Positions 34,010 to 42,300 of a stretch of DNA of 64,000 bases are shown here, piece after piece; within the stretch, counting starts at the first letter, position 1; each line of letters begins with the position of its first letter. The translations under genes and the position numbers were made by a program. Below the pieces are notes generated by a model, which worked only from the letters and a program-made list of their open reading frames with translations, did not search any database and was not told where the DNA came from. This DNA comes from Cellulomonas xiejunii (GTDB lineage: Bacteria > Actinomycetota > Actinomycetes > Actinomycetales > Cellulomonadaceae), in NCBI RefSeq assembly GCF_024508315.1, contig NZ_CP101987.1, positions 3,658,001 to 3,722,000 on the forward strand, in the 5' to 3' direction.

Positions 34010-34848
34010 CAGCGGACCTCGGCAGGTGCAGCGGCTGCCTCGGCAGCGGCAGCCTGCGCGCGGCGCGTCAGCGCACCGAGCCGCTCGAGCACGGCGTCGG
34101 CCGTCGGGTCGGCGAGCTCGTCGACGATGCGGCCGTCCGCGAGGAACAGGACGCGGTCGGCGTACGACGCGGCGCTCGGGTCGTGCGTCACCATGACGAC
34201 GGACTGCCCGAGCTCGTCGACGCTGTGCCGCAGGAACGACAGGACCTCGTGCGCGGACGCCGAGTCGAGGTTGCCCGTCGGCTCGTCGGCGAACACCACG
34301 GCCGGGCGCGTGACCAGTGCCCGGGCGCAGGCCACGCGCTGCTGCTGCCCGCCGGACAGCTCGCCCGGCTTGTGGTTCAGGCGGTCGGCGAGGCCCACGG
34401 CCTGCACGACGGCGTCGAGGTGGGCGCGGTCGACGGGTCGGCGCGCGATGTCGAAGGGCAGGGTGATGTTCTCGAGCGCGGTGAGCGTCGGGACCAGGTT
34501 GAACGCCTGGAAGACGAAGCCGATGCGGTCGCGTCGCAGCCGGGTCAGCTGGCGCTCCGACATCGCGGACACCTCCTCGCCGTCGACCACGACGGTGCCC
34601 GCGGTCGGGCGGTCGAGCCCGGCCAGGCAGTGCATCAGCGTCGACTTGCCGGACCCCGACGGGCCCATGGTGGCGGTGAGCCGCCCACGCTCGATGTCGA
34701 GGTCGACGCCCGCGAGGGCGTGCACGGCCGTGGGGCCGGAACCGTACGTGCGGACGAGGCCGCGAGCGGTGGCGATGGGCCCGCCGGAGCGGGTGCTGTC
34801 GTTGAGGGTCACGAGACGATCGTCCCGCGCTGACGACGGGGGCGACAT
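34009..34848 (-). CDS. ABC exporter ATPase (MacB/LolD type)
   Basis: 279 residues. Walker A GPSGSGKST, Q-loop VFQAFNLVPTLT, signature LSGGQQQR, Walker B VVFADEPTG, H-loop VMVTHD, all intact. The DRIGFVFQAFNLVP and EPTGNLDS wording is typical of the MacB/LolD subclass paired with FtsX permeases. ATG 34848 lacks a clear ribosome site; a GTG at 34812 would also retain the whole domain. The C-terminus is Ala-rich. Confidence 0.9.
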   Translation of the reverse strand: MSPPSSARDDRLVTLNDSTRSGGPIATARGLVRTYGSGPTAVHALAGVDLDIERGRLTATMGPSGSGKSTLMHCLAGLDRPTAGTVVVDGEEVSAMSERQLTRLRRDRIGFVFQAFNLVPTLTALENITLPFDIARRPVDRAHLDAVVQAVGLADRLNHKPGELSGGQQQRVACARALVTRPAVVFADEPTGNLDSASAHEVLSFLRHSVDELGQSVVMVTHDPSAASYADRVLFLADGRIVDELADPTADAVLERLGALTRRAQAAAAEAAAAPAEVR

Positions 34849-34867
34849 CCGGGCGCGCCCGGAGGTG

Positions 34868-35060
34868 ACCCTGAACGCGGGCGGCTCACCACTCAGGGTG
34901 CCCCTGGGTGACGAAAGGCCTGGTCAATGGCCTTGGTCGGGGGTTCTGCGCCGCACCCGCACGCCCGACCCTGGGAGCCGGGGGGCGTGCATCCCGGGAC
35001 GAACCGGGGCTCGCCCCGGATCCGTCGGGACCAGCCGGACCGCCAGGCTGGTCCCGACGG
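34868..35060. promoter_or_regulatory. Cluster of four stem-loops in the divergent leader
   Basis: In 193 bases there are four inverted repeats: ACCCTGA/TCAGGGT (about 34868-34899), AAGGCC/GGCCTT (34915-34934), CCGGGGC/GCCCCGG (35004-35019) and a perfect 15-bp stem, CCGTCGGGACCAGCC at 35022-35036 with its inverse at 35046-35060. They lie between the ABC ATPase start and a 45-codon reading frame. The last hairpin could be an attenuator or terminator. No known riboswitch was recognised. Confidence 0.5.
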
Positions 35061-35097
35061 GGCCGCGCCGGCGGCCCGCCGACCGGAGGTCCTCCCC

Positions 35098-35235
35098 ATG
35101 CTCGCGCTCCAGCGCACCGCACGCGTCCTCGGCGCCGTCGCCCTCGGCGCGGGCCTCGCGTACGCCGCGCACCCGGCGCTGCTCACGGACCTGGCCCGCC
35201 CGCTGCTCGCCGCGGTGCTCGGGACCGGCGGTTGA
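35098..35235 (+). CDS. Possible 45-residue membrane peptide
   Basis: ATG 35098 with GGAGG eight bases upstream opens a short frame: LQRTARVLGAVALGAGLAYA, then an Ala/Leu-rich hydrophobic helix ending VLGTGG. It would be a tiny single- or double-helix membrane protein. It has no recognisable family, but the ribosome site and hydrophobic pattern support it. It ends 20 bases before the Sua5/YciO start. Confidence 0.4.
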   Translation: MLALQRTARVLGAVALGAGLAYAAHPALLTDLARPLLAAVLGTGG

Positions 35236-35243
35236 GCCCGGCC

Positions 35244-35256
35244 TACGCTGGTCGCA
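35244..35256 (+). promoter_or_regulatory. -10-like TACGCT, probable leaderless promoter
   Basis: The hexamer at 35244-35249 ends six bases before the ATG of the YciO-like gene, and no Shine-Dalgarno lies between, so transcription probably begins at or near the start codon. Confidence 0.35.
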
Positions 35257-35873
35257 TGGCCCGGTACTTCGACGTCCACCCGACGGACCCGCAGCCTCGC
35301 GCGATCTCGCAGGTCGTCGCGATGCTGCGCGACGACGCCGTCATCGCCTACCCGACGGACTCCATGTACGCGCTGGGCACCCGCCTGGGCAACCACGACG
35401 GCGCGGACCGGATCCGCCGCATCCGCCACCTCGACGACCGGCACCACTTCACGCTGGTGTGCTCCGACTTCGCGCAGCTGGGGCAGCTGGTGCACCTGGA
35501 CAACAGCGCGTTCCGTGCGATCAAGTCGGCGACGCCCGGCCCGTACACGTTCATCCTGCTCGCGACGCCGGAGGTGCCGCGGCGCCTCGCGCACGCCAAG
35601 AAGCGGTCGGTCGGCGTGCGCATCCCGGACGACCCGGTGGCCCTGGCGATCCTGCGGGAGCTGGGCGAGCCGCTGCTCTCGTCGTCCCTGCTGATGCCGG
35701 GGCACGACTGGCCGATGACCGAGGGCTGGCAGATCAAGGAGGAGCTCGACGACGTGCTCGACGCGGTCGTCGACGCCGGTGACCGCGGCAGCGAGCCGAC
35801 CACGGTCGTCGACTGGACGTCCGGTGCGCCGGAGGTCGTCCGCGAGGGCGCGGGCGACGCGTCGCGGTTCTGA
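35256..35873 (+). CDS. Sua5/YciO/YrdC-family protein (YciO-like)
   Basis: 205 residues. Motifs are AYPTDSMYALGTRLGNHDG, then RHHFTLVCSDFAQL, KSATPGPYTFILLAT, and SVGVRIPDDPVALAIL, as in the YciO branch. YrdC/Sua5 enzymes make threonylcarbamoyl-AMP for tRNA t6A; YciO paralogues bind similar ligands but their role is less clear. ATG 35256 follows TACGCT (35244-35249) by six bases, suggesting a leaderless mRNA. Confidence 0.85.
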   Translation: MARYFDVHPTDPQPRAISQVVAMLRDDAVIAYPTDSMYALGTRLGNHDGADRIRRIRHLDDRHHFTLVCSDFAQLGQLVHLDNSAFRAIKSATPGPYTFILLATPEVPRRLAHAKKRSVGVRIPDDPVALAILRELGEPLLSSSLLMPGHDWPMTEGWQIKEELDDVLDAVVDAGDRGSEPTTVVDWTSGAPEVVREGAGDASRF

Positions 35874-35884
35874 GCGGGCACGTC

Positions 35885-36658
35885 GTGGACCCGGTGGCCG
35901 TCGACGCGCCGCCGCCCCCCGACGTCCCCACGTCGCCCGCGGACGTGGTGCGCGCGGCCGCCGCCGCGCCGGATCTCGCCGCTCTCGCCGCCGTGTCCAC
36001 GACCTGCCGCGCATGCCCCCGCCTCGTCGCGTGGCGCGAGGCCACGGCGGCGGACCCGCCGGCGCGGTACCGCGGGCAGGCGTACTGGGCCGCCCCCGTC
36101 CCGGGGTTCGGCGACCCGGACGCGCGCGTCGTCGTCGTGGGCCTGGCGCCCGCGGCGCACGGCGCGAACCGCACCGGACGCATGTTCACGGGTGACCGGT
36201 CCGGGGACTTCCTGTTCGCGGCGATGCACCGCGTCGGCATGGCGTCTCAGCCCACGTCGACGTCCGCGGACGACGGCCTGACGCTGCACGACGTACGCGT
36301 GACGGCCCCGGTGCGGTGCGCTCCCCCGGCCAACGCGCCGACGCCCGCGGAGCGCCGCACGTGCGGCCCGTGGCTGGCGCGCGAGCTCGAGCTCGTCGAG
36401 CCGCGCGTCGCCGTGGTGCTCGGCGGGTTCGGGTGGCAGGCGCTGCTGACGACGTTGGTCGAGCAGGGCTGGGTGGTGCCGCGGCCGCGGCCGGTGTTCG
36501 GCCACGGCGCGGAGGTCACGCTGCGGCACGCCACGACCCCGCGCGAGCTGACGCTGCTCGGCTGCTACCACGTGAGCCAGCAGAACACCTTCACCGGGCG
36601 GCTGACCCCCGCGATGCTCGACGCCGTGCTGCGCCGCGCCCGGCAGGTCGTGGACTGA
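35885..36658 (+). CDS. Uracil-DNA glycosylase family 5-like (UdgB-type, Fe-S)
   Basis: 257 residues. An N-terminal Cys pair (TTCRACPRL) and CAPPANAPTPAERRTC supply the four cysteines of the Fe-S cluster. Motif A is GLAPAAHGANRTGRMFTGD and motif B HVSQQNTFTG. The lack of the usual catalytic Asp in GLAPA matches family 5 (UdgB), which removes uracil and some deaminated purines from DNA. The start is GTG 35885, 11 bases after the preceding stop. Confidence 0.87.
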   Translation: MDPVAVDAPPPPDVPTSPADVVRAAAAAPDLAALAAVSTTCRACPRLVAWREATAADPPARYRGQAYWAAPVPGFGDPDARVVVVGLAPAAHGANRTGRMFTGDRSGDFLFAAMHRVGMASQPTSTSADDGLTLHDVRVTAPVRCAPPANAPTPAERRTCGPWLARELELVEPRVAVVLGGFGWQALLTTLVEQGWVVPRPRPVFGHGAEVTLRHATTPRELTLLGCYHVSQQNTFTGRLTPAMLDAVLRRARQVVD

Positions 36659-36730
36659 CGCACGTCACACGATCGGGGCACAACCTTCCGGCGCCCTGGG
36701 ACGTCTTTCTCTCACAGGGGCACGTCCGCC

Positions 36731-36748
36731 GGCCGGGCACGCCCGGCC
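36731..36748. terminator. 8-bp GC hairpin after the glycosylase gene
   Basis: GGCCGGGC-AC-GCCCGGCC is a perfect stem with a two-base loop, 73 bases after the glycosylase stop and 19 bases before the next gene. It may be a terminator or a leader structure. Confidence 0.4.
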
Positions 36749-36766
36749 ACGACGGCAGGGGGACAG

Positions 36767-37111
36767 GTGGGGGCGGTCACGACGAGGCGGGCGGCGGCCG
36801 AGGACGCCGATGCGCGCGGCGGCGCGCCGTCCGGGTGGGCGATCGCGGGTGTCCTCACCGGTCTGGTGGTGGCGGCGACGATGGTCGGCCTGCTGCTGGT
36901 GCGCACCCGGAACCGGCTGGACGGGCGGCTCGACGGGTCGCCGTGGCTCGACCGGGTGCTGGAGTACGACGTCGACTGGTACCTCGGGTCCCTGCGACGG
37001 CTCTCCGCGCACGTGCCCGCAGGACCGTGGGCCGGCGTCCTGGTGGGTGTGGCCGTGCTCGCCCTGGTGACCGCCCTGGCGACGGCGGTCGTCAGGCGCC
37101 GGCGCGCGTGA
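36767..37111 (+). CDS. Small two-helix membrane protein, unknown function
   Basis: 114 residues with two hydrophobic helices, WAIAGVLTGLVVAATMVGLLLV and (after a VLEYDVDWYLGSLRRLSAHV loop) WAGVLVGVAVLALVTALATAV, ending in basic residues. The GTG start has AGGGGG upstream. Its 3' end overlaps the convergent NAD(P)-binding gene by 20 bases. Family not recognised. Confidence 0.65.
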   Translation: MGAVTTRRAAAEDADARGGAPSGWAIAGVLTGLVVAATMVGLLLVRTRNRLDGRLDGSPWLDRVLEYDVDWYLGSLRRLSAHVPAGPWAGVLVGVAVLALVTALATAVVRRRRA

Positions 37112-37748
37112 GGGCCTCCGCGATCGGCACGTCACCGGAGACCAGCTCCCACTGACGGCCGATCGTCGCGTCCTCGAGCAGGACGGCGGCGACGACCGCC
37201 GCGACGTCGGCGCGCGGGACCTGGCCACGCTCGACGTGCTCGCCCAGCGTCACGCGCCCGGTGCCCTCGTCGTCAGTCAGCCCGCCGGGGCGCAGGATCG
37301 TCCAGTCCAGGTCCGTGCCGCGCAGCGCCTCGTCGGCGTCGCGCTTGGCGACGACGTACGCGGCCCACACCGCCGGCATGTCGTCCGTGATCGGCGCGTC
37401 GACCCCGATCGCGGACACCTGCACGAACCGGCGGACCCCCGCGAGACGCGCCCCCTCCTGCGACTTCAGCGACCCCTCGAGGTCGACGCTGCGCTTGCGC
37501 CCCGCGTTGCCGTCGGGGCCGGCGCCGGCCGCGAACACGACGGCGTCGGCTCCCGCGAAGGCGGTCGCGAAGTCCTGCTCGTCGGACTCCTCGATGTCCA
37601 GCAGCACGGGCTGCGTGCCGAGCGCCGCCAGCTCGTCGGCGTGCTCGGGCCGCCGGACCAGCGGCACAACCTCGTCGCCGCGGGCGACCAGCAACGGTGC
37701 CAGCAGCCGCGCGACCTTGCCATGGCCGCCCACGACGACGACGCGCAT
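37092..37748 (-). CDS. NAD(P)-binding (NmrA/SDR a5-like) protein
   Basis: 218 residues. An N-terminal Rossmann motif VVVVGGHGKVARLLAPLLVARG, LLDIEESDEQDFATAFAGAD, AVVFAAGAGPDGNAGRK and YVVAKRDADEALRGTDLDWT with ILRPGGLTDD place it in the atypical SDR family typified by YwnB/NmrA-like reductases. The ATG overlaps the stop of the upstream SDR gene (TGATG). Probably a flavin/quinone reductase-like or regulatory dinucleotide-binding protein. Confidence 0.83.
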   Translation of the reverse strand: MRVVVVGGHGKVARLLAPLLVARGDEVVPLVRRPEHADELAALGTQPVLLDIEESDEQDFATAFAGADAVVFAAGAGPDGNAGRKRSVDLEGSLKSQEGARLAGVRRFVQVSAIGVDAPITDDMPAVWAAYVVAKRDADEALRGTDLDWTILRPGGLTDDEGTGRVTLGEHVERGQVPRADVAAVVAAVLLEDATIGRQWELVSGDVPIAEALTRAGA

Positions 37749-38638
37749 CAGGACCGCCCGCCGGTGACCAGGATGCGGTCGCCGGTGACGTACGACGACT
37801 CCTGCGACGCGAGGAACACGTACGCCGGTGCGAGCTCGGCGGGCTGCCCCGCGCGGCCGAGCGGAGTGTCGGAGCCGAAGTCCTCGACCTTCTCGGCGTT
37901 CATCGTCGCGGGGATCAGCGGCGTCCAGATCGGCCCGGGGCAGACCGCGTTGACGCGGATGCCGTCCTCGGCGAGCTGCTGCGCGAGGCCCTTCGAGAAG
38001 TTGTAGATCGCGGCCTTCGTCGACGCGTAGTCCAGCAGCGGCGGGCTCGGGTCGAACGCCTGGATCGAGGAGGTGTTGATGATCGACGCACCCTTCCCGA
38101 GGTGCGGCAGCGCGGCCTGCGTGATCCAGAACATCGCGTAGATGTTGGTCTTGAGGACGCGGTCGAGCTGCTCGGTCGTGATGTCCGCCAGCCCGCCGGT
38201 CTGCGCCATCTGGTAGGCGGCGTTGTTGACGAGGACGTCGAGACCGCCGAACGCATCGACGACCTTGCCGGGCAGCGAGCGCGCGTGCTCCTCGTCGCGG
38301 ATGTCGCCGGGCAGCAGCAGGCCGCGCCGGCCCGCCCGCTCGATCCACGCGAGGGTCTCGCGCGCGTCGTCCTCCTCCTCCGGCAGGTAGGAGATGGCCA
38401 CGTCGGCGCCCTCGCGGGCGAACGCGATCGCGACCGCGCGGCCGATGCCGGAGTCGCCGCCCGTGACGAGCGCGCGCCGGCCGTCGAGGCGCCCGGAGCC
38501 GCGGTACGACTCCTCGCCGTGGTCCGGCTCCTGCTGCATGTCCTCGGTGTGCCCCGGGTGCGCGATCTGCTCGGCGGACTGCGCCTCGGGCTTCGGGTGC
38601 TGGGTCGTGGGGTCCTGGGGTGTCGTCTGGTCTGCCAT
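37748..38638 (-). CDS. Short-chain dehydrogenase/reductase with N-terminal extension
   Basis: 296 residues. After an acidic, His/Gln-rich 50-residue extension comes TGGDSGIG (59-66), NNAAYQ, catalytic Ser191, and Y204ASTK208, then RVNAVCPGPIWTPLIPATM. The extension plus GGDSGIGRAVAIAFAREGAD is typical of the YhdF/YhxC general-stress SDRs. It forms an operon with the NAD(P)-binding protein. NADP-dependent alcohol/aldehyde reduction is likely; substrate unknown. Confidence 0.88.
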   Translation of the reverse strand: MADQTTPQDPTTQHPKPEAQSAEQIAHPGHTEDMQQEPDHGEESYRGSGRLDGRRALVTGGDSGIGRAVAIAFAREGADVAISYLPEEEDDARETLAWIERAGRRGLLLPGDIRDEEHARSLPGKVVDAFGGLDVLVNNAAYQMAQTGGLADITTEQLDRVLKTNIYAMFWITQAALPHLGKGASIINTSSIQAFDPSPPLLDYASTKAAIYNFSKGLAQQLAEDGIRVNAVCPGPIWTPLIPATMNAEKVEDFGSDTPLGRAGQPAELAPAYVFLASQESSYVTGDRILVTGGRS

Positions 38639-38725
38639 CGGTCCATCGTCGTCGGGGAGGACCCGCCCGGCATCCCGAGACGCCCGCCCGGCGCGGCGCC
38701 CGCCGCGCCGGGGCGGACGGGCACG

Positions 38726-39142
38726 TCAGTCCTGCGCCGGTGCCTCGGAGATCTCCGCCAGAGCGGACCGCGGGTCGAGCTCGGCGGCGAGGTCGCCGAT
38801 GCTGAGGACGCCGACCGCCAGACCGCCCTCGACGACCGGCACGCGGCGCACCGCCTGCTCGCGCATGATGCGCACGACGTCGGCGACGTCGTCGTCGGGC
38901 CCGACCGTCACCAGCTCGTCGGTCGCCAGCTGGCCGACGGGGGCGTCGAGGCCGATGCCCTCGGCGAGGCCTCGCACGACCAGGTCGCGGTCGGTGACGA
39001 TGCCGACGACCGTGCCGTCCTTGGCGACGACGAGCGAGCCGAGGTCCTGCGCCGCCATCGTCTGCGCGACGGAGCGCAGCGTGTCGGTGACCTCGACGAC
39101 CGTCGGGTGGGGCGTCATGAGCTCGGAGACCGTGCGGGTCAT
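38726..39142 (-). CDS. CBS-domain-pair protein (Hrp1-like)
   Basis: 138 residues consisting of two CBS motifs: MTPHPTVVEVTDTLRSVAQT and LGSLVVAKDGTVVGIVTDRD, then LVTVGPDDDVADVVRIMREQ and RRVPVVEGGLAVGVLSIGDL. Such stand-alone pairs bind adenosine nucleotides and are often hypoxia- or stress-induced. ATG 39142 has GAGGAGG upstream; longer in-frame reading has no domain. Confidence 0.88.
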   Translation of the reverse strand: MTRTVSELMTPHPTVVEVTDTLRSVAQTMAAQDLGSLVVAKDGTVVGIVTDRDLVVRGLAEGIGLDAPVGQLATDELVTVGPDDDVADVVRIMREQAVRRVPVVEGGLAVGVLSIGDLAAELDPRSALAEISEAPAQD

Positions 39143-39316
39143 GTCCGTCCTCCTCGTGCTGGGTGTGCGGTCGGCGGGGGCCTCCCGCGGGTGGCGGGGG
39201 CGCCGCCCGGCGTCCACGGTCCGTCACCGGGCGCCCACCCGCATCTCGAGGACGGCTCGCCCCGGCAGAGGACGCGCCGCTGGTCGCGGCTCGTCAGGGG
39301 TGTCGGTGGGCCGCCG

Positions 39317-39329
39317 TAACCTGCCGGTG
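39317..39329 (+). promoter_or_regulatory. -10-like TAACCT, probable leaderless promoter of the nuclease-helicase
   Basis: TAACCT at 39317-39322 is followed six bases later by the GTG start at 39329 with no ribosome site in between. Confidence 0.35.
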
Positions 39330-42300
39330 TGATCCTGCTCGACGACGGCACCCTGACCTACTCCGCGAGCGACCTGACGTCCGCGGCACAGTGCGAGCAC
39401 GCGGTCCTGCGCGCGCTCGACGCGCGACTCGGACGGGGCCCCGCGGTGGAGCCGGACGCCGACGTCGTCCTCGCGCGCGTGTCGCACCTCGGTGACGAGC
39501 ACGAGCAGCGCGTGCTGCGCGCGATGGTCGCGCGCTACGGGGTCTGGCAGCCGGGCGCGCACGGCGGCCTCGCGCAGGTGCCGGGGACGCGGGACCCCGC
39601 GTCACGTGCGCACCTCGAGGCCGCGCACGCGGCCACGCTCGACCGGCTCGCGTCGGCGCAGGTCGTGCACCAGGCCGCGTTCTTCGACGGACGCTTCGTG
39701 GGGCGTGCCGACTTCGTGGTGCGCGAGGACGACGGCACGTGGTCCGTCCGTGACGCCAAGCTCGCGCGCAACGCCCAGCCGACGGCGCTGCTGCAGGTGG
39801 CCGCGTACGCGGACCAGCTCGATCGCGCCGGGCTGCCGGTGGCCCGGGAGGTGCAGCTCGTCCTGGGTGACGGCGTGGTCACGCGGCACGCCGTGGCCGA
39901 CCTCGTCCCCGTGTACCTGGACCGGCGCGCACGGCTGCAGCACGTGCTCGACACGCACCGCGCGCAGGACGGCCCGGTCACCTGGGGCGACGAGCGGTGG
40001 TCGGCGTGCGGCCGCTGCTCGGTGTGCACGGCCGAGCTCGAGGCGCGGCGTGACGTCACACTCGTCGCCGGCGTCTACGAGCGGCAGCGGGCGGCACTCG
40101 TGGCCGCCGGCATCACGACGATCGACGCGCTCGCGGCCGCACCCGACGGTCTCGAGGTCGAGGGCCTGAGCCCCGCAGTCGTCGAGAAGGCCCGGCTCCA
40201 GGCACGGCTGCAGGTCGAGCAGGAGGCCCGCAACCCCGACCCCACGCACCCGACGGACGTCCCGTGGGCCGTGACGCACCCCGAGCGGATCGCCGAGCTG
40301 CTGCCGCCGGCCGACCCCGGGGACATCTTCTTCGACTTCGAGGGCGACCCCCTGTGGTACGACGCCGCGCTGGCCGGTGAGCCCGACGCCTGGGGGCTGG
40401 AGTACCTGTTCGGCGTGGTCGAGAACCCGCCGTCGCCCGACGCCGAGGCGCCGTTCGTCGCGTTCTGGGCGCACGACCGCGCCGCCGAGCGCGTCGCCCT
40501 GCGCGACTTCCTCGCCTACCTCGCCGAGCGCCGCGAGCGGTTCCCCGCCATGCACGTCTACCACTACGCCGCGTACGAGAAGTCGACGCTGCGGCGGCTC
40601 GCCGGGCGGCACGGCGAGGGCGAGACGCAGGTCGACGCGCTGCTGCGCGAGGGTCTGCTCGTCGACCTGTACGCCGCGGTCAAGGCGGGCGTGCGCACCG
40701 GGCAGCGGTCGTACTCGCTGAAGAAGCTCGAGCCGCTGTACATGGCCACCGGCCGCGGCGACGGCGTGACGAACGCCGCCGACTCGATCGTCGAGTACGC
40801 CGAGGCCGTCGCGGCCCGCGACGCCGGCCGGCTCGACGACTGGAACGAGCGCATCAAGGCCATCGAGGTCTACAACCACTACGACTGCGACTCCACGCGA
40901 GGGCTGCGCGACTGGCTGCTCGCGCGGCTCGCCGAGGTCGGCGTGTCGCCCTCCCGGCCCGTCGTGCTCGACCCCGAGGCCGAGGCCCGGGCAGCCGAGC
41001 TCGGTGCACCCGACCCGCTCGAGGACGAGCTGCTCGCGATCGCCGGGCCGGGACCCGGTGAGGGCGTCGTGCGGACCCCAGCGCGGCAGGCCGTCGCGCT
41101 CGTGGGCGCGGCACTGCGCTACCACCAGCGCGAGGACAAGCCGTACTGGTGGGGCCACTTCGACCGGCTCGCCGCGCACCCCTCGGACTGGACCGAGCGG
41201 CGCAACGTGCTGCTCGTCGACCGGCCGGGCGCGGTCGAGGTCGTGACGGACTGGCACGTCCCGCCCGGCAAGAAGGTCGAGCGGCGGGTGCTGCGCATGA
41301 CCGGGCGTCTCGAGCCCGGCAGCGACCTGCGGGCCGGGGCGCAGGCGGTCGGCCTGTACGACCCGCCCCTGCCCGAGTGCGTGAAGACGTCCGTGGACGG
41401 CCCGCGCGGCTGGTGCGAGCGCATGACGGTGCTCGACGTGACGGCCGAGCTCGACGGTGCCAGGCCGCGCGACGTGCTGCTGGTCGAGGAGACCCGCCCG
41501 CGGGGGTCGGCGTCCTTCGGCGAGGTGCCGATGGCCCTCGCACCCGCCGGGCCGATCGCCACCGGTCCCCTGCGCACCGCGATCCGCGGGCTCGCGGAGC
41601 GAGTGCTCGATGCGGTGTCGCGGGACGGGGTGTCGCGGGACGGGGTGTCACGAGACGGTGGGTCGAGGGACGGGGTGTCACGAGACGCGGCGTCGACGGA
41701 CGCGCCCGACGTCGTGCTGCCGCGCGCCGCCGTACTCGACCTGGCCCTGCGCCGCCCGCCGCGTACCCGCTCGGGCCGGCCGCTGCCGACGGGCGACGAC
41801 CTCGTGGACGTGCTCACACGCGCGGTGCTCGACCTCGACGACTCCTACCTCGCGGTCCAGGGGCCGCCCGGGACGGGCAAGACCTACACGGGTGCGCGGG
41901 TGATCGCGGCGCTCGTGGCGCGCGGCTGGCGGGTCGGCGTCGTCGCGCAGTCGCACGCCGTGGTCGAGAACATGCTGCGTGGCGTCGCGAGCGCGGGCGT
42001 GCCGTCCGAGATGATCGCGAAGAAGGCTCCGGGCTCGTCCGACGGCCGCTCCGCCGACCCTGCCGCGCCGTGGACGTGGGTCCCCGACGCGGGGTTCGGG
42101 GCGTTCTGGGCTGCGCACCCCGGCGGGTCGTCGGGCACGGGCGCGGTGCTGGGCGGCACGGCGTGGGACCTGGTCAACGCCAAGCGGCTGCCGTCCGCGC
42201 CGCTCGACCTGCTGGTCGTCGACGAGGCAGGGCAGTTCGCGCTCGCGAACACGTTCGCCGTGGCGGGCTCGGCCCGCAACCTGCTGCTCCTGGGCGACCC

